Source: Bacillota bacterium (lineage in GTDB: Bacteria > Bacillota_I > Bacilli_A > RF39 > UBA660). From it: DNA of 64,000 bases. The stretch covers positions 220,657 through 284,656 of the forward strand of contig SVAJ01000001.1 of assembly GCA_015059435.1 (NCBI GenBank), given 5' to 3'. A program made the position numbers and the translations under genes. A model generated the notes under the pieces. It made no database searches and was not told the DNA's origin. It saw nothing but the letters and a program-made list of their open reading frames with translations. Positions 34,590-44,717 of this stretch are shown piece after piece (position 1 is the stretch's first letter; each line of letters starts with the position of its first letter).

Positions 34590-35643
34590 CTAGTTTAGCT
34601 ACTTCTACTCTATTAATTGTATCAAATTTCTTAGATATTTTATCAGCTGTTATAGATACACTTTCAACATCTTTATTAACTGTTTGTATACTACGAGCTA
34701 ATTTATCCCAACGCTCTTTATATCTAGAAAATTCTACTCCTAGTTTATTTAATTCTTCATGAATTACGGATGTATATTTATCTCTTTCCATGTTCTTAAT
34801 AATCATTTCAACTACAGTAAGTGTTGAGATTAATGTAGTTGGAGATGTTATCCATACTCGTTTTTTATATGCATACTCGATTATATCAGAGTGATATGCA
34901 TTAACTTCAGCGAATATAGCTTCTGCAGGTAAGAAAAGAATTGCTTGATCTGTTGTTTCTCCTGGAATAATATATTTACTACTAATAGCATCTATATGAC
35001 GTTTCATATCTTGTTTAAACATTTTTTCAGCTGCAATACGTTTTTCATCAGACATATTCTTATCAACCATTATTTGATAGTGTTCTAATGGAAATTTTGA
35101 ATCAATTGCGATAGTACCAAGTGGTTCTGGGGCGAATACTACAGAATCAGCAATAACTCCGGTAGATAAAGTATATTGAAGTTTATATATTCTGTCATTA
35201 TTTTCTCCAAATACACTACTTAAAATATGTTTTAAGTTTACCTCTCCAAAGATACCACGAGTTTTTTTATCAGTTAAAATACTTTGTAGGCTAACAATAT
35301 CTGTAGATAATGTTTCGATTTTCTTTTGAGCTTCATCTATTTTAGAAAGTCTAGCAATAACATCCATAAAAGTTTTATTAGTTTTTTCAAAGTTTTGATC
35401 AAGTCTTTCATTAACTTTTTCATTTATCGCAAGTAATCTTTTTTCTACTTGAAGAGTTAATTCATTAAAATCTTTATTTAGACTATTAGATAAATTATCT
35501 TTGAACTCATTTAATTCTTTAATCATATTTACTTCTAGTCTTCCTAGTCTTTCAGTTATTCTTGCTTCATTAATATTTTTAAATAATGATATAACTACTA
35601 ATATTAATATAACTATTAATAATCCTATAATAATATAATCCAT
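34573..35643 (-). CDS. rmuC: DNA recombination protein RmuC
   Basis: 356 residues. An N-terminal membrane anchor (about 3-20) and long coiled coil (25-125) precede the RmuC core: KTRGIFGEVNLKHIL, AIDSKFPLEHYQ, FLPAEAIFAEV and VWITSPTTLISTL. The family has a restriction-endonuclease-like fold and limits DNA inversions at repeats. GAGGTG precedes the ATG. It follows the TVP38-type gene by nine bases, so the two are co-transcribed. Confidence 0.93.
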   Translation of the reverse strand: MDYIIIGLLIVILILVVISLFKNINEARITERLGRLEVNMIKELNEFKDNLSNSLNKDFNELTLQVEKRLLAINEKVNERLDQNFEKTNKTFMDVIARLSKIDEAQKKIETLSTDIVSLQSILTDKKTRGIFGEVNLKHILSSVFGENNDRIYKLQYTLSTGVIADSVVFAPEPLGTIAIDSKFPLEHYQIMVDKNMSDEKRIAAEKMFKQDMKRHIDAISSKYIIPGETTDQAILFLPAEAIFAEVNAYHSDIIEYAYKKRVWITSPTTLISTLTVVEMIIKNMERDKYTSVIHEELNKLGVEFSRYKERWDKLARSIQTVNKDVESVSITADKISKKFDTINRVEVAKLEDSNE

Positions 35644-35652
35644 AATACACCT

Positions 35653-36231
35653 CTACTCTATATTTATTTTTTTACTAACAAATTTTGATATACCATAAGC
35701 TACTACCAACATAATAGAAATAATAATAATTGTATTAATGTCAGTCATACTCTCTATTAAGCTTTTTCCTATATAACTCCAAAAAATAATCATAAATATT
35801 TTTCCTATTATGATAGCTGCGATAAATTTTTTTCTTGAAATTTTTGAAATACCACAAACTATATTTATAAGAAATGCTGGAGTAAATGGTAAGGCTATTA
35901 ATAATACTAAATTAGGAAACGGTATTTTTCCTATCTTTTCTACTGCTTTTTCTATTTTTTTCTTTTTACTTTTTGAAAATAATTTATAAGTAAATTTATT
36001 TGATAAATAATAAAAGAATGAATAAGATAAGAAACAACCAATACATGTTGCGATCCAAGATATAATAATTCCTTTTATCATTCCATATGCACTTACATTT
36101 AAAGCTATAAAAACTCCTAATGGTAAGATTGGGATAAATGATTCAATTAGTATTAATATGAATCCATAAAAAATACCACCAGAAGAAATAAGATTTGTGG
36201 CAAGTTCTATATATCTATTAACTACTTCCAT
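35653..36231 (-). CDS. TVP38/TMEM64 (DedA-like) membrane protein
   Basis: 192 residues with about five membrane segments. ESFIPILPLGVFIALNVSAYG (30-50) and the PFPNLVLLIALPFTPAFLINIVCGISKISRKKF block (about 103-136) are the SNARE-associated/VTT domain motifs. Members are proposed lipid scramblases or transporters in the inner membrane. AGAAGGTGAT precedes the ATG. Located between the rhodanese gene and rmuC. Confidence 0.87.
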   Translation of the reverse strand: MEVVNRYIELATNLISSGGIFYGFILILIESFIPILPLGVFIALNVSAYGMIKGIIISWIATCIGCFLSYSFFYYLSNKFTYKLFSKSKKKKIEKAVEKIGKIPFPNLVLLIALPFTPAFLINIVCGISKISRKKFIAAIIIGKIFMIIFWSYIGKSLIESMTDINTIIIISIMLVVAYGISKFVSKKINIE

Positions 36232-36265
36232 ATCTTATCACCTTCTAATTAATTATAGTACAAAT

Positions 36266-36556
36266 TTATTTTATTAACAAGTAATAGTTATAACCACCTA
36301 ATATATTTTTTGTATTATATCCAACACTATTTAGTATATTCACTACACTACTACTAGTATGTCCAGAACTACAATATAAATAATATTCTTCAGCTTTATT
36401 TAAATAGTTATTTGGATTATTTATTAAGTTATTGCTTGGAATATTTATAGCCCCTGGTATATGTGAATTTTGATATTTAATATTACTTCTTATATCTATT
36501 AAGTTAACTTTTTCATACTTCATTTTTTCTAATAATTCTTCCATACTTATACTCAT
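36266..36556 (-). CDS. Single-domain rhodanese (sulfurtransferase)
   Basis: 96 residues, one rhodanese domain. NLIDIRSNIKYQNSHIPGAINIP (18-40) and the active-site loop YCSSGHTSS with Cys62 identify it. Such proteins move sulfane sulfur or persulfide, with partner unknown. GAGGTGAT precedes the ATG. Confidence 0.93.
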   Translation of the reverse strand: MSISMEELLEKMKYEKVNLIDIRSNIKYQNSHIPGAINIPSNNLINNPNNYLNKAEEYYLYCSSGHTSSSVVNILNSVGYNTKNILGGYNYYLLIK

Positions 36557-36592
36557 ATAATCACCTCTAGTATAAAATATGAAAAAAAAAGA

Positions 36593-36611
36593 AGTCTACT
36601 AATTATAGACT
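36593..36611 (-). terminator. Terminator at the end of the Tad/T4SS locus
   Basis: Arms AGTCTA and TAGACT with a seven-base loop, then TTCTTTTTTTTT on the minus strand. Confidence 0.75.
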
Positions 36612-36612
36612 C

Positions 36613-37839
36613 CTATTTTACTTTATATGGATGTGTTTTTGTACCTTTTCCACTCTTAACCATTACTGATTCGTTTAATGCGATTACTGGTTTAACACTT
36701 AAATAAGTTAAAGCTTGAGTATTTTCTACTACTCCTTCTTTTACTATATATACTTCATCAGTACTATTTTTTACTGCTGTTACTAAAGCCCATTCATCAT
36801 CATTTTTTGCCAAATAGTTATAGTTTTGACAAGATTCATCTAATGGTTTATTACAATTTTGATCTATGCTTGCATTTAGATAATCAGATACAGTTAATAA
36901 TCCCATCTTTTGATTTTGTAGAACTTCACTACATTCAGTAGAATTATCTTTTGAAGTATTATTAAGTTCTCTTTTTCCAATACATAAATCCATTGTTGTC
37001 ATTTTAGCTTTATCATTTTTACTTAATACTTTGTAATCTTCATCTTTATTATTATAAACTTGTTTTAATCCTTCTTTGATTCTACTAACTTTATATTCAT
37101 TTATACCTGAATTATAATCACTATTTTTATTAAATCTATCATCCCATGGTAATGGTTCAATATATTCTTCATCTAAGATTAATATAATTTTCTTATCTGG
37201 AGTTATTTTAACAACTCTCCATAGTGCTGCATCTAATTTTACATAGTTATCTACTGTTTCTCCTCTAAAGACATAACTACCATTTATATTGTATAATCCA
37301 TTTCCACTTGTTACAAACTTTTTAGTAAGTGCTTTATATAATTCTTCACTACTATAGTCTTCTCCACAAGTTAAATATGGAGTATATACATAGTTATTAT
37401 CTACTTTTCTAACTGCTACTTTACCAGTACAATCAGTATCTTCTCCTAAGTATTCACTAAGACTATCCATATATTCATTATTAACTAATGTATTTACAGA
37501 AATTTCTACTTTTTGATCACTCTTTGGTAAACTTTTTTTATGATCTGCAAAATATGATTTTGCAGCATCTGTCATTATTTTTTCTACCTCTGTATATGAG
37601 TATGTTCTTGTTCTAAATAAAGATATAAACCACATAACTAGGAATATAGCAACTAATCCAATACCAATTACTAACATTAGTTTGATTAGTTTTCTTACTA
37701 GTTCTTTATTATCATCTTTATTACTATCTGAAGTATCTTCTTCTATATATATATTTTCATCTTCGTCTTCTTCTAGGTAATTTTCTTCTACTAATTCTTC
37801 TTCAGTAGTTTCTAATTCTTCTTTATTATCTAGTGCCAT
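36613..37839 (-). CDS. Membrane-anchored exported protein, last gene of Tad/T4SS locus
   Basis: 408 residues. A very acidic cytosolic N-terminus (1-48) precedes one membrane segment (about 53-72). The external part has two modules. A first (about 80-165: EVEKIMTDAAKSYFADH, LPKSDQKVEI, PYLTCG) has paired cysteines. A second (about 185-408) has LDAALWRVVKI, IILILDEEY and a C-terminal VKPVIALNESVMVKSGKGTKTHPYKV, which I recall from DUF6273-like proteins of gut Firmicutes. The 58627 gene, second in the locus, has the same two modules. AGGAGGT precedes the ATG. Role unknown; a surface subunit is likely. Confidence 0.75.
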   Translation of the reverse strand: MALDNKEELETTEEELVEENYLEEDEDENIYIEEDTSDSNKDDNKELVRKLIKLMLVIGIGLVAIFLVMWFISLFRTRTYSYTEVEKIMTDAAKSYFADHKKSLPKSDQKVEISVNTLVNNEYMDSLSEYLGEDTDCTGKVAVRKVDNNYVYTPYLTCGEDYSSEELYKALTKKFVTSGNGLYNINGSYVFRGETVDNYVKLDAALWRVVKITPDKKIILILDEEYIEPLPWDDRFNKNSDYNSGINEYKVSRIKEGLKQVYNNKDEDYKVLSKNDKAKMTTMDLCIGKRELNNTSKDNSTECSEVLQNQKMGLLTVSDYLNASIDQNCNKPLDESCQNYNYLAKNDDEWALVTAVKNSTDEVYIVKEGVVENTQALTYLSVKPVIALNESVMVKSGKGTKTHPYKVK

Positions 37840-37850
37840 ATTTATACCTC

Positions 37851-40127
37851 CTAATTATCAAAGAAATCATCAAAGAATTCATCATCATCTTCTTCATCAA
37901 GTACTAAATTACTGTGTACTTGTGGAGCTGGTGTCTCTATTCTTGTTTCTTTGACTTCTCCTAATGTTTCTACACTTGGTTTACTAATTATACTATCATT
38001 ACTATTAAGTGATTCAATATCTAATTGTTTAGGTTCAGCTTGAATAATAGGTTTTTCAATTGTTTGTTTTTCTTTTTCAGCTGCTTCCTTTTCTTCTTTT
38101 TCAAGTTCAGCAATTTTAGCATCAATTTTCTTAACTAATTCATCTACATCAAAACCAAAATCATTTTCAATAGGTCCTTTACTTGCTGGAGTTTCTGGAA
38201 CTACTGGAGTAATTGATGGTGTCATATTTCTTCTAGGTAAATCATCATCCATATTTCTATTAGATTCAAATGGACTTGTTCCAAAAGGAGACATTCCACT
38301 ACTCATAAAAGGACTATTTCCCATCATAGGGTTTGTTCTTTCTTTTCTTTCTATCATTTCTTGATGAAGTGGTACATCATTTTTTGCATCTTCACTAGCT
38401 GCATTCATCATATCAAGAAGTTTTTTCTTCTTTTGTTCTTTTACAAACTCTTTTATATCAAAAGTCTTAACTGGTTCTTTCTTTCTACTTGGGTATACAG
38501 CTTTTTTGTATTTTGGTCCCCATTTAAGTTTATAGTCCGGAGTGAATTTTGTTTTAAATGGTTGTTTTCTGATACGCATGATTATTACTTCAAACTGTTT
38601 CATTCTTTGTAAGTCAGATACAGTTACTAATGGTGTTGAAGCTGTTTTATCATCTTTTTTAGATTTCACTTCTCCACACATTTTTGATATTTCTTCTAAG
38701 GCTTTTAATTCGGTAGTAATTAAGTAAATAATATTACCACAGTTACCTCTAATAGTTTCTGCATCATCTTTACCATAAACAGAATCTAATTGAGCAAAGT
38801 TTTGAATGATCATTGTAAATCTGATAGCACGTGATCTAGCTGCAGTGATCATTGTAGTAACATCTTTTAGTGGTGGCATGTTGGCAAACTCATCTAGTAA
38901 GAAGTTTGTTCTTACAGGTAATTTTCCACCATGTCTTTGAGCAACACTAATTAAAGTTTCATATATTTGTTTTAAAAGAATAGTAACTAAAGAGTGATAT
39001 GTTTTCTTTTCATCTTGAATTACTATAAATACGGCTGTAGGTCTTTCACCTATTGACTCTAAATCTATGTCACTATGTGATAACATTTCACTTAAATTTT
39101 CACGAGATGCGAATAATTTAACTTTTTGTTTAAATACTGATAAAATACTTCCTTTTGTTTCATTAGGTGCCATAATAGTACTTGATGCATTGATTGCTGC
39201 TGCACTAGCTGGATCTTTTGCAGCGAAATATTCTTTAATATAAGTTGAACCACCAAATTTTTCTTCACCTACTGTTGTAGCAAGTGAAATACTATTAATG
39301 TTAATTTCCTCTTCTTTAGCATCTTCAAAAAGACCTAAAGCAACTCCTGAGAAGTAGTCAGCTGATGTTTTTTCCCAGAATGGATCAGCATTTTTATTTG
39401 ATTCATCATATAAGATATTTAAAGCTAAGTCATCTAGTAACTCGATTGCTTTATCTTGATTTCCTTCTTTATATATTTTATATGGTAATGACATTGGGTT
39501 CCAAGCATTTCCGTTTTGTGGATCACGGAAATTAAGTAAAAGAATTTGGTAACCTTTACTTCTTAGCATATTACTTGTTTTTTCGTAAATTTCACCTTTT
39601 GGGTCAGTAATAATCATTGATTCTTTTGCTTTAGCTAAACTTTGTACTAAAGGCAAAATAACTGTTTGAGTTTTACCTGAACCAGTAGCACCGATTACTA
39701 ATGAATGGTATTCACTATTATCTACCCACATTTCTTTTTCATTTAGAATTAATGGTACTCCTGCGGCTTTGGCAGTTTTACTTTGGATTTCAACACGTTC
39801 TAGTTCTTCTTTAATTTCACGTTCTTTTGCCCATCTAGAATATCCTTTATCTTTTTTGTCTGTTGTAAAACCAAAACCTGAATCTCTTTCAATAAAATAT
39901 GAACCTACACTAGCGAATAATGCTGCTAAAGCTAATAAATAGAATGTTATTGTTGCAGCAATAAATCTAGGTGTAAATGCTGGTATTGGATTTAATCCAT
40001 GTAGGTACCCTTCTGTTGCAAAACTATTTAAATTTAGTATACCAATTGCTACTACATATAGTAAAAATACTGCAAATATACCAAATATTGTTAAATCTTC
40101 AGGATCTGCTCTAAATTTTAATTTCAT
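37851..40127 (-). CDS. VirD4/TraG-type T4SS coupling ATPase
   Basis: 758 residues. Two N-terminal membrane segments (about 12-32 and 53-77) are followed by a RecA-like ATPase with Walker A GATGSGKT (146-153), then TDPKGEIYEKT and Walker B FLLDEFANMP. RSRAIRFTMIIQNFAQLD and a downstream GNCGNIIYL are typical of the VirD4/TrsK group. In conjugation this protein presents substrates to the channel. The C-terminal 190 residues are Pro/Glu-rich and end in a very acidic DEEDDDEFFDDFF tail, a possible substrate or partner contact. AAAGGGAG precedes the ATG. Confidence 0.93.
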   Translation of the reverse strand: MKLKFRADPEDLTIFGIFAVFLLYVVAIGILNLNSFATEGYLHGLNPIPAFTPRFIAATITFYLLALAALFASVGSYFIERDSGFGFTTDKKDKGYSRWAKEREIKEELERVEIQSKTAKAAGVPLILNEKEMWVDNSEYHSLVIGATGSGKTQTVILPLVQSLAKAKESMIITDPKGEIYEKTSNMLRSKGYQILLLNFRDPQNGNAWNPMSLPYKIYKEGNQDKAIELLDDLALNILYDESNKNADPFWEKTSADYFSGVALGLFEDAKEEEININSISLATTVGEEKFGGSTYIKEYFAAKDPASAAAINASSTIMAPNETKGSILSVFKQKVKLFASRENLSEMLSHSDIDLESIGERPTAVFIVIQDEKKTYHSLVTILLKQIYETLISVAQRHGGKLPVRTNFLLDEFANMPPLKDVTTMITAARSRAIRFTMIIQNFAQLDSVYGKDDAETIRGNCGNIIYLITTELKALEEISKMCGEVKSKKDDKTASTPLVTVSDLQRMKQFEVIIMRIRKQPFKTKFTPDYKLKWGPKYKKAVYPSRKKEPVKTFDIKEFVKEQKKKKLLDMMNAASEDAKNDVPLHQEMIERKERTNPMMGNSPFMSSGMSPFGTSPFESNRNMDDDLPRRNMTPSITPVVPETPASKGPIENDFGFDVDELVKKIDAKIAELEKEEKEAAEKEKQTIEKPIIQAEPKQLDIESLNSNDSIISKPSVETLGEVKETRIETPAPQVHSNLVLDEEDDDEFFDDFFDN

Positions 40128-40180
40128 ATTACTACTCCCTTTCGCAAGTATTTTATCACAATTTTATATTTGTATCAATA

Positions 40181-40717
40181 TTATTCTATTGTATATCCAT
40201 CATTAGGATCTATTGTTTTATTTTCTGTTCCATCAGGTAAGGCATTTTCACCGTTTTCTCTAATTTCAGTTAGTTTATTTTGTAACTCATATTTTTCTGG
40301 ATCAATTATTTGTAAATAAGTTACATCTGTATCAGGAGATACTGTATTAGGATTCATTTGGTTTCCTATATACTTATATTTAAAATTACCATTGCCTAAG
40401 TTATGAATTTCTATTAGTGATTTATCTGCTCCTATTACAAGTGCATAGAAGTATTTATCACTAGTTTCTAAACTATATGTATTTAGATAAAATTTTATTT
40501 TTTTACATTTATAATAATGTTCTTTATTTAAATATTTTATTAATCCATTAATACATTCTTTTCTATCTTCTTCATCTATTACTAAAATATCTTCATTTAC
40601 TACTTCAACATTTTTTAATTTAATCTTTTTATGATTATTTTCAAAATAGAAAGCTAATGCAACAATTATTCCTATTAATAAAATCATTATTATACTTATC
40701 TTTATTTTTCTATCCAT
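40181..40717 (-). CDS. Membrane-anchored exported protein in T4SS block
   Basis: 178 residues with a single N-terminal membrane anchor (about 7-26) and a small external domain (NVEVVNEDILVIDEEDRKECINGLI to YKYIGNQ) containing two cysteines, then a hydrophilic tail. No family recognised. It lies between the CHAP and VirD4 genes, 13 bases after the CHAP stop, with GGAGAT as ribosome-binding site. A VirB8-like assembly role is only a positional guess; the fold cannot be judged here. Confidence 0.7.
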   Translation of the reverse strand: MDRKIKISIIMILLIGIIVALAFYFENNHKKIKLKNVEVVNEDILVIDEEDRKECINGLIKYLNKEHYYKCKKIKFYLNTYSLETSDKYFYALVIGADKSLIEIHNLGNGNFKYKYIGNQMNPNTVSPDTDVTYLQIIDPEKYELQNKLTEIRENGENALPDGTENKTIDPNDGYTIE

Positions 40718-40730
40718 ATATTATCTCCTA

Positions 40731-42887
40731 TTACTTAAATACAGTTCCACCATTTACGGCTTTTACTACAGTTTGTCCATGTAGTCCTAATGCATAATAA
40801 GGATTGTTTCCTATATTATCAGTTCCCATAAACTCTAATACACATTGACCATTTGCATGTCCCCATTTATCAGCAGGATGTTGGTCATACCATGTCTTAT
40901 CTTGAGATTTAGCATCTCCTAAAATTACTTTTACGATAGTTCCACCTGACATATAGAAATCAACTTTATCTCCGATAGCACCAAATGTAGATGTGGCAGC
41001 AATTATGTATCTACCTTCTAATTTACAAAAACCTTTACTATCATGTTTATGTCCTTGACTTATCCACATGTTTTGAACTTTTCTTTGATTAGTATTTTCT
41101 GGGAAGGCATATGGATTTGTTATTCTTCTACAACAAGACATTTGTCCTCTTGAATAACTAATTTGTGCTGGTGTAACAGCTAAGTCAAATTCTCGTGTTG
41201 CGTATGTTCCAAGTCCTCCAGGTAATAAAATAGTTTGACCATTTTTAATAGTAGATGCTGTTGAACCATTATCTGGATATTGTGGTGTAGCAAATCCTGT
41301 ACATCCACTGGCTGCAACACTATTGAAAACGTTATGTGAAACTTTGTCACCACTATTTCCTTCTATTGTATATAGTTTTCCACCTTCAACTTTTTCTACT
41401 ATACCAATATGAGACCATCCTTTAGCATTTTGTCCCCTTTTCCAAATAATTAAATCACCAGGTTTTGGTGTATATCCAGAATTAATTGTATGGAATAATC
41501 CGGCATTAGTATAATAAGCATAGAATGTATCAACAGCTGCTGAATGAGGAATTATACTTTGATTTAATCCAGTTGCATTTGCTGTCCATGATACGAAACA
41601 TGCACACCATTCTACACGTGCGTTAAATCCCATATATTGCCAATATTTTGCTCCTCCATACTTAGATGGATTTGATTCATCTAATTCTTTTCTAGCTGTT
41701 TCTACTAATGATGTTCCTTCTGCAGCAGCACCACTTGCAACTTCATTACTATAATAATCAGTTCCATATATTGATTCAAATCTTGTTATATAATCAAATA
41801 TTTCACTAATTACATGATCATAATTTATTTGTGTTTTATCTTTTAAATATTCTGGTAACACTTTATTTCTTAGGTTACGTTTAAATTCATCCTTATCAAA
41901 TGTATAAGTCTTATTACCTTCTGAATCTGTTGTTTCTTTAAACATAGCATCTGCCACTTCTTGTATCACTTCTTTAGTCATATCATCATACTCAAGATCA
42001 CCTGTATTATTAGAAACAGCACTATAGAAAGCCGCTATATAGATTGGGTTAAATGCTTTTCCATTTGATGCATATTCACTTTGAACTTCTTTTACTCTTT
42101 TACGATAATCATTTGCTTCTTCATTATTTTCATCACATTCTTCATTTTGTTCAGCATCTACTAAACAAACACCTTCATTCATTTCCTCTTCTGATGCTGC
42201 AGCAGGTACTGCTAATGATGAAATTAGAGAAACTACAATTAATAGTAACAAACCAATTGGAAGAGCCATCATAATAACTTTTTTCTTTTTCCATAAAGTT
42301 ACTGCAGTATTGATTGGTGAATCACCATTTCCTCCACCACCAGCTTTATTCATTAGTTTCTTTCCAACAGGAGATTTACTGATTTTTTCAGCGGCTTGTG
42401 CTGCTGCTTTAACTTGTGGTATTGGTATATGCTTAGCAACTTTAATTGCTCTTTCCATTTGTTTTTGTCTTCGCTCATTTTCTGGATTTTGTTGTGGTTT
42501 AGCTCGATTACTCATACCATTTAAGAGTCTTTTTCCAAAATTTTGTCCACCATTATTTGGATTACTAGCTCCACCACTTTGTTTAGGTGGAGTATTTTCT
42601 CCACCCATCTTATCTAATCCATCCGCTAAAGCATCTCTACTTTTATTCTTAGCAAATTTCCCGAAAGGCAAATTGGCGGGATTAAATCTCCCACCATTGT
42701 TCTTTATTGCTTTATCACTAATTTTTTTTGGAACCCCCATCTTTTGTAGAGCTTCACTTCCAGTTGAATCTATTGCATTATCAACTTTTTGTCTAGAAGT
42801 TTGTGATTTATCATTATTTTTTAATCCTCTATCTACTAAACTATCATTTGTTTTTATATTTGAATTGTTGTTTGAATTATTATTCAT
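40731..42887 (-). CDS. T4SS-associated CHAP-domain peptidoglycan hydrolase
   Basis: 718 residues. A 200-residue cytosolic N-terminus rich in Asn, Gly, Gln and Lys precedes one membrane segment (204-230). An external helical region (about 255-375) follows. The CHAP domain (about 395-525) has catalytic Cys428 in EWCACFVSW, His493 in WSHIGIV and an Asn/Glu in TIEGNSG. A further C-terminal beta domain (about 560-718: GRYIIAATSTFG, GQCVLEFMG) is not recognised. It is the counterpart of the wall-opening VirB1/PrgK-type enzymes of Gram-positive T4SS. AAGGTGGTGAT precedes the ATG. Confidence 0.88.
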   Translation of the reverse strand: MNNNSNNNSNIKTNDSLVDRGLKNNDKSQTSRQKVDNAIDSTGSEALQKMGVPKKISDKAIKNNGGRFNPANLPFGKFAKNKSRDALADGLDKMGGENTPPKQSGGASNPNNGGQNFGKRLLNGMSNRAKPQQNPENERRQKQMERAIKVAKHIPIPQVKAAAQAAEKISKSPVGKKLMNKAGGGGNGDSPINTAVTLWKKKKVIMMALPIGLLLLIVVSLISSLAVPAAASEEEMNEGVCLVDAEQNEECDENNEEANDYRKRVKEVQSEYASNGKAFNPIYIAAFYSAVSNNTGDLEYDDMTKEVIQEVADAMFKETTDSEGNKTYTFDKDEFKRNLRNKVLPEYLKDKTQINYDHVISEIFDYITRFESIYGTDYYSNEVASGAAAEGTSLVETARKELDESNPSKYGGAKYWQYMGFNARVEWCACFVSWTANATGLNQSIIPHSAAVDTFYAYYTNAGLFHTINSGYTPKPGDLIIWKRGQNAKGWSHIGIVEKVEGGKLYTIEGNSGDKVSHNVFNSVAASGCTGFATPQYPDNGSTASTIKNGQTILLPGGLGTYATREFDLAVTPAQISYSRGQMSCCRRITNPYAFPENTNQRKVQNMWISQGHKHDSKGFCKLEGRYIIAATSTFGAIGDKVDFYMSGGTIVKVILGDAKSQDKTWYDQHPADKWGHANGQCVLEFMGTDNIGNNPYYALGLHGQTVVKAVNGGTVFK

Positions 42888-42926
42888 AGTGATAAATCAC
42901 CACCTTACTTCTATATAATATTTAAA

Positions 42927-44717
42927 CTATAGTCCTCCACCGCTACCAAATGAGTCTAACTCTTCTTTAGTAACTGCTATATTAATTCTCATACGTCTAT
43001 TACCGCATACAAATAATGCTTCACCTTGAGAATATTGTTTAATACTTTCTTTTTCATTATCATTTAAATCTATTAATAGTGCTAAGTCTTCAACTGCTTG
43101 TTTCTTAAGACCCATAACTAAATAATATGAAGCATTATCAAAGATTGCTTTTCCTTGTGTTATTACTGCTGGATGTGAGAAATCACTAGGTTGTTGAGTA
43201 ATAATAATACTTCCTGTATTATACTTACGAGCACGACGTTGTACTTGAGCTAAGAAATCAGCTCCTAGTGCATTATTATCTCCTAATAATACATGTGCTT
43301 CATCTACCATAAGTACTGTATTAATATCATAATTTAAACATAATCCCCATGCATATTTTAATACATTGAAGAATAATGCATTACGAATATTTGAATCTGT
43401 ATTCATTAATTCTTTGATATTAAATACCATAAAATCACTGTTTTGTTTTAATGTAGTGTGTCCATCAAAATAGAATTTTAATTCTTTTGTGATTGGTCTA
43501 ACTTTAAGTTCAAGACGCTCTAATATATCTCTTTCTTGTGTTTGTTCTGTTATAGCCATTAAACGTCCTCTGATTGTTGCATAAACATCTGAGAATGTTG
43601 GATAATCTGTTGATTTAAAATTAGAAAAATCTGTACTAAAATCAATACCAAAACGTTTATATGTATCTTGTACAACTTCGCTAAACATAGTAAGTACATC
43701 TTCTTCTATTGTAGTATCATAGTATTTCATAAATGCTTTTAAGAATTGTAATGTACGAGTTAAAACTGTATATCCTAATCCTTGTTTTATTTCTTCTTCA
43801 TCAGCATCTATTACTATTTCAAGTGGATTAATAAGTCCAAATTCTCCACCTTTACCAATATCAACTGTATCTCCACCATATGTTTGTGTTATTTCACGTA
43901 ATTCATCTTCTGGATCGATTGCAACGATTTGACAACCATTTCTGATATGTGTTCTAAGCATTAATTTAGCTGCTGTAGATTTACCAGATCCTGAAGTACC
44001 AAGAATAATCATATTGGCATTATTTCTATTTGTTTCTTTACGTATTTTATATAAGAATTGGTTAAATAAGATAACTCCTCCAGAAAAGTCTACTCCAAGT
44101 AGACAAGATAATCCTGGATCTTTTAAACTATCAAATATAAACGGATACATAGCTGCTACTGTAACTGAAGGAATTGGTGTACCAATTCTTTCTTCTATAT
44201 CTTGAGATGGGAATATTGGTAATATTGATTTTAAAACTTTTTCTTGTTCAAATCTAAGAGATACAGCACGTAACTCCATTGCATCAAGATAGTTTTTAAC
44301 ATTAACTTTTCTCATTTCAAGTTCTTCTTTAGTATCAGCTGTAATCATGATGTGCATTTGAAAATCAAATATTCTAGCTTGACTACCTGCAAGCATAGAT
44401 GTAAAGTACTCTAAACTCTCAGCATCTTGTCTAATAGCTTCTTTTACAGTTTCATCATGCTCATCTCTATATCTTTCTCTTAAATCAGCTATTTGTTTAT
44501 TTAACATTTTTGCCATTACATCAAATGGAACTGGTATATGTTTAACAACAACTTTAATTCCTGGCATATTTGTTAATGATGATAAATAACCAGGTGTAAT
44601 ATATTTAGGATATGATACAACAGTTAAAATAGTTGCATATTTATCGCTTATGAAAAAGTCACTTGGATTAAAATGTAATCCTTTAGGTGCTAATTCTTTT
44701 CTTATACTCATACTCAT
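42927..44717 (-). CDS. VirB4/TraE-type T4SS ATPase
   Basis: 596 residues. The N-terminal part (1-190: MSIRKELAPKGLHFNPSDFFI, VVSYPKYITPGYLSSL) and ATPase part with Walker A GTSGSGKST (240-248), IDPEDELREI and Walker B VLMVDEAHVLL match the Gram-positive VirB4 group; QVQRRARKYNTGSIIITQQPSDF follows. The energy-providing core of the secretion channel. Its start overlaps the stop of the 181-residue partner gene by four bases (ATGA). The usual N-terminal segment appears to be supplied by that partner. Confidence 0.93.
   Translation of the reverse strand: MSMSIRKELAPKGLHFNPSDFFISDKYATILTVVSYPKYITPGYLSSLTNMPGIKVVVKHIPVPFDVMAKMLNKQIADLRERYRDEHDETVKEAIRQDAESLEYFTSMLAGSQARIFDFQMHIMITADTKEELEMRKVNVKNYLDAMELRAVSLRFEQEKVLKSILPIFPSQDIEERIGTPIPSVTVAAMYPFIFDSLKDPGLSCLLGVDFSGGVILFNQFLYKIRKETNRNNANMIILGTSGSGKSTAAKLMLRTHIRNGCQIVAIDPEDELREITQTYGGDTVDIGKGGEFGLINPLEIVIDADEEEIKQGLGYTVLTRTLQFLKAFMKYYDTTIEEDVLTMFSEVVQDTYKRFGIDFSTDFSNFKSTDYPTFSDVYATIRGRLMAITEQTQERDILERLELKVRPITKELKFYFDGHTTLKQNSDFMVFNIKELMNTDSNIRNALFFNVLKYAWGLCLNYDINTVLMVDEAHVLLGDNNALGADFLAQVQRRARKYNTGSIIITQQPSDFSHPAVITQGKAIFDNASYYLVMGLKKQAVEDLALLIDLNDNEKESIKQYSQGEALFVCGNRRMRINIAVTKEELDSFGSGGGL

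Noticed and set aside
40181-40717. NPNTV string in the 178-residue T4SS-block protein as a sortase signal
   Set aside because: It is not followed by a hydrophobic segment and basic tail, so it is probably coincidental.
42310-42918. A 202-codon plus-strand frame opposite the CHAP gene
   Set aside because: It is antisense to the Asn/Gly/Ala-rich N-terminus of a well-supported gene with a good start, and has no ribosome-binding site of its own.
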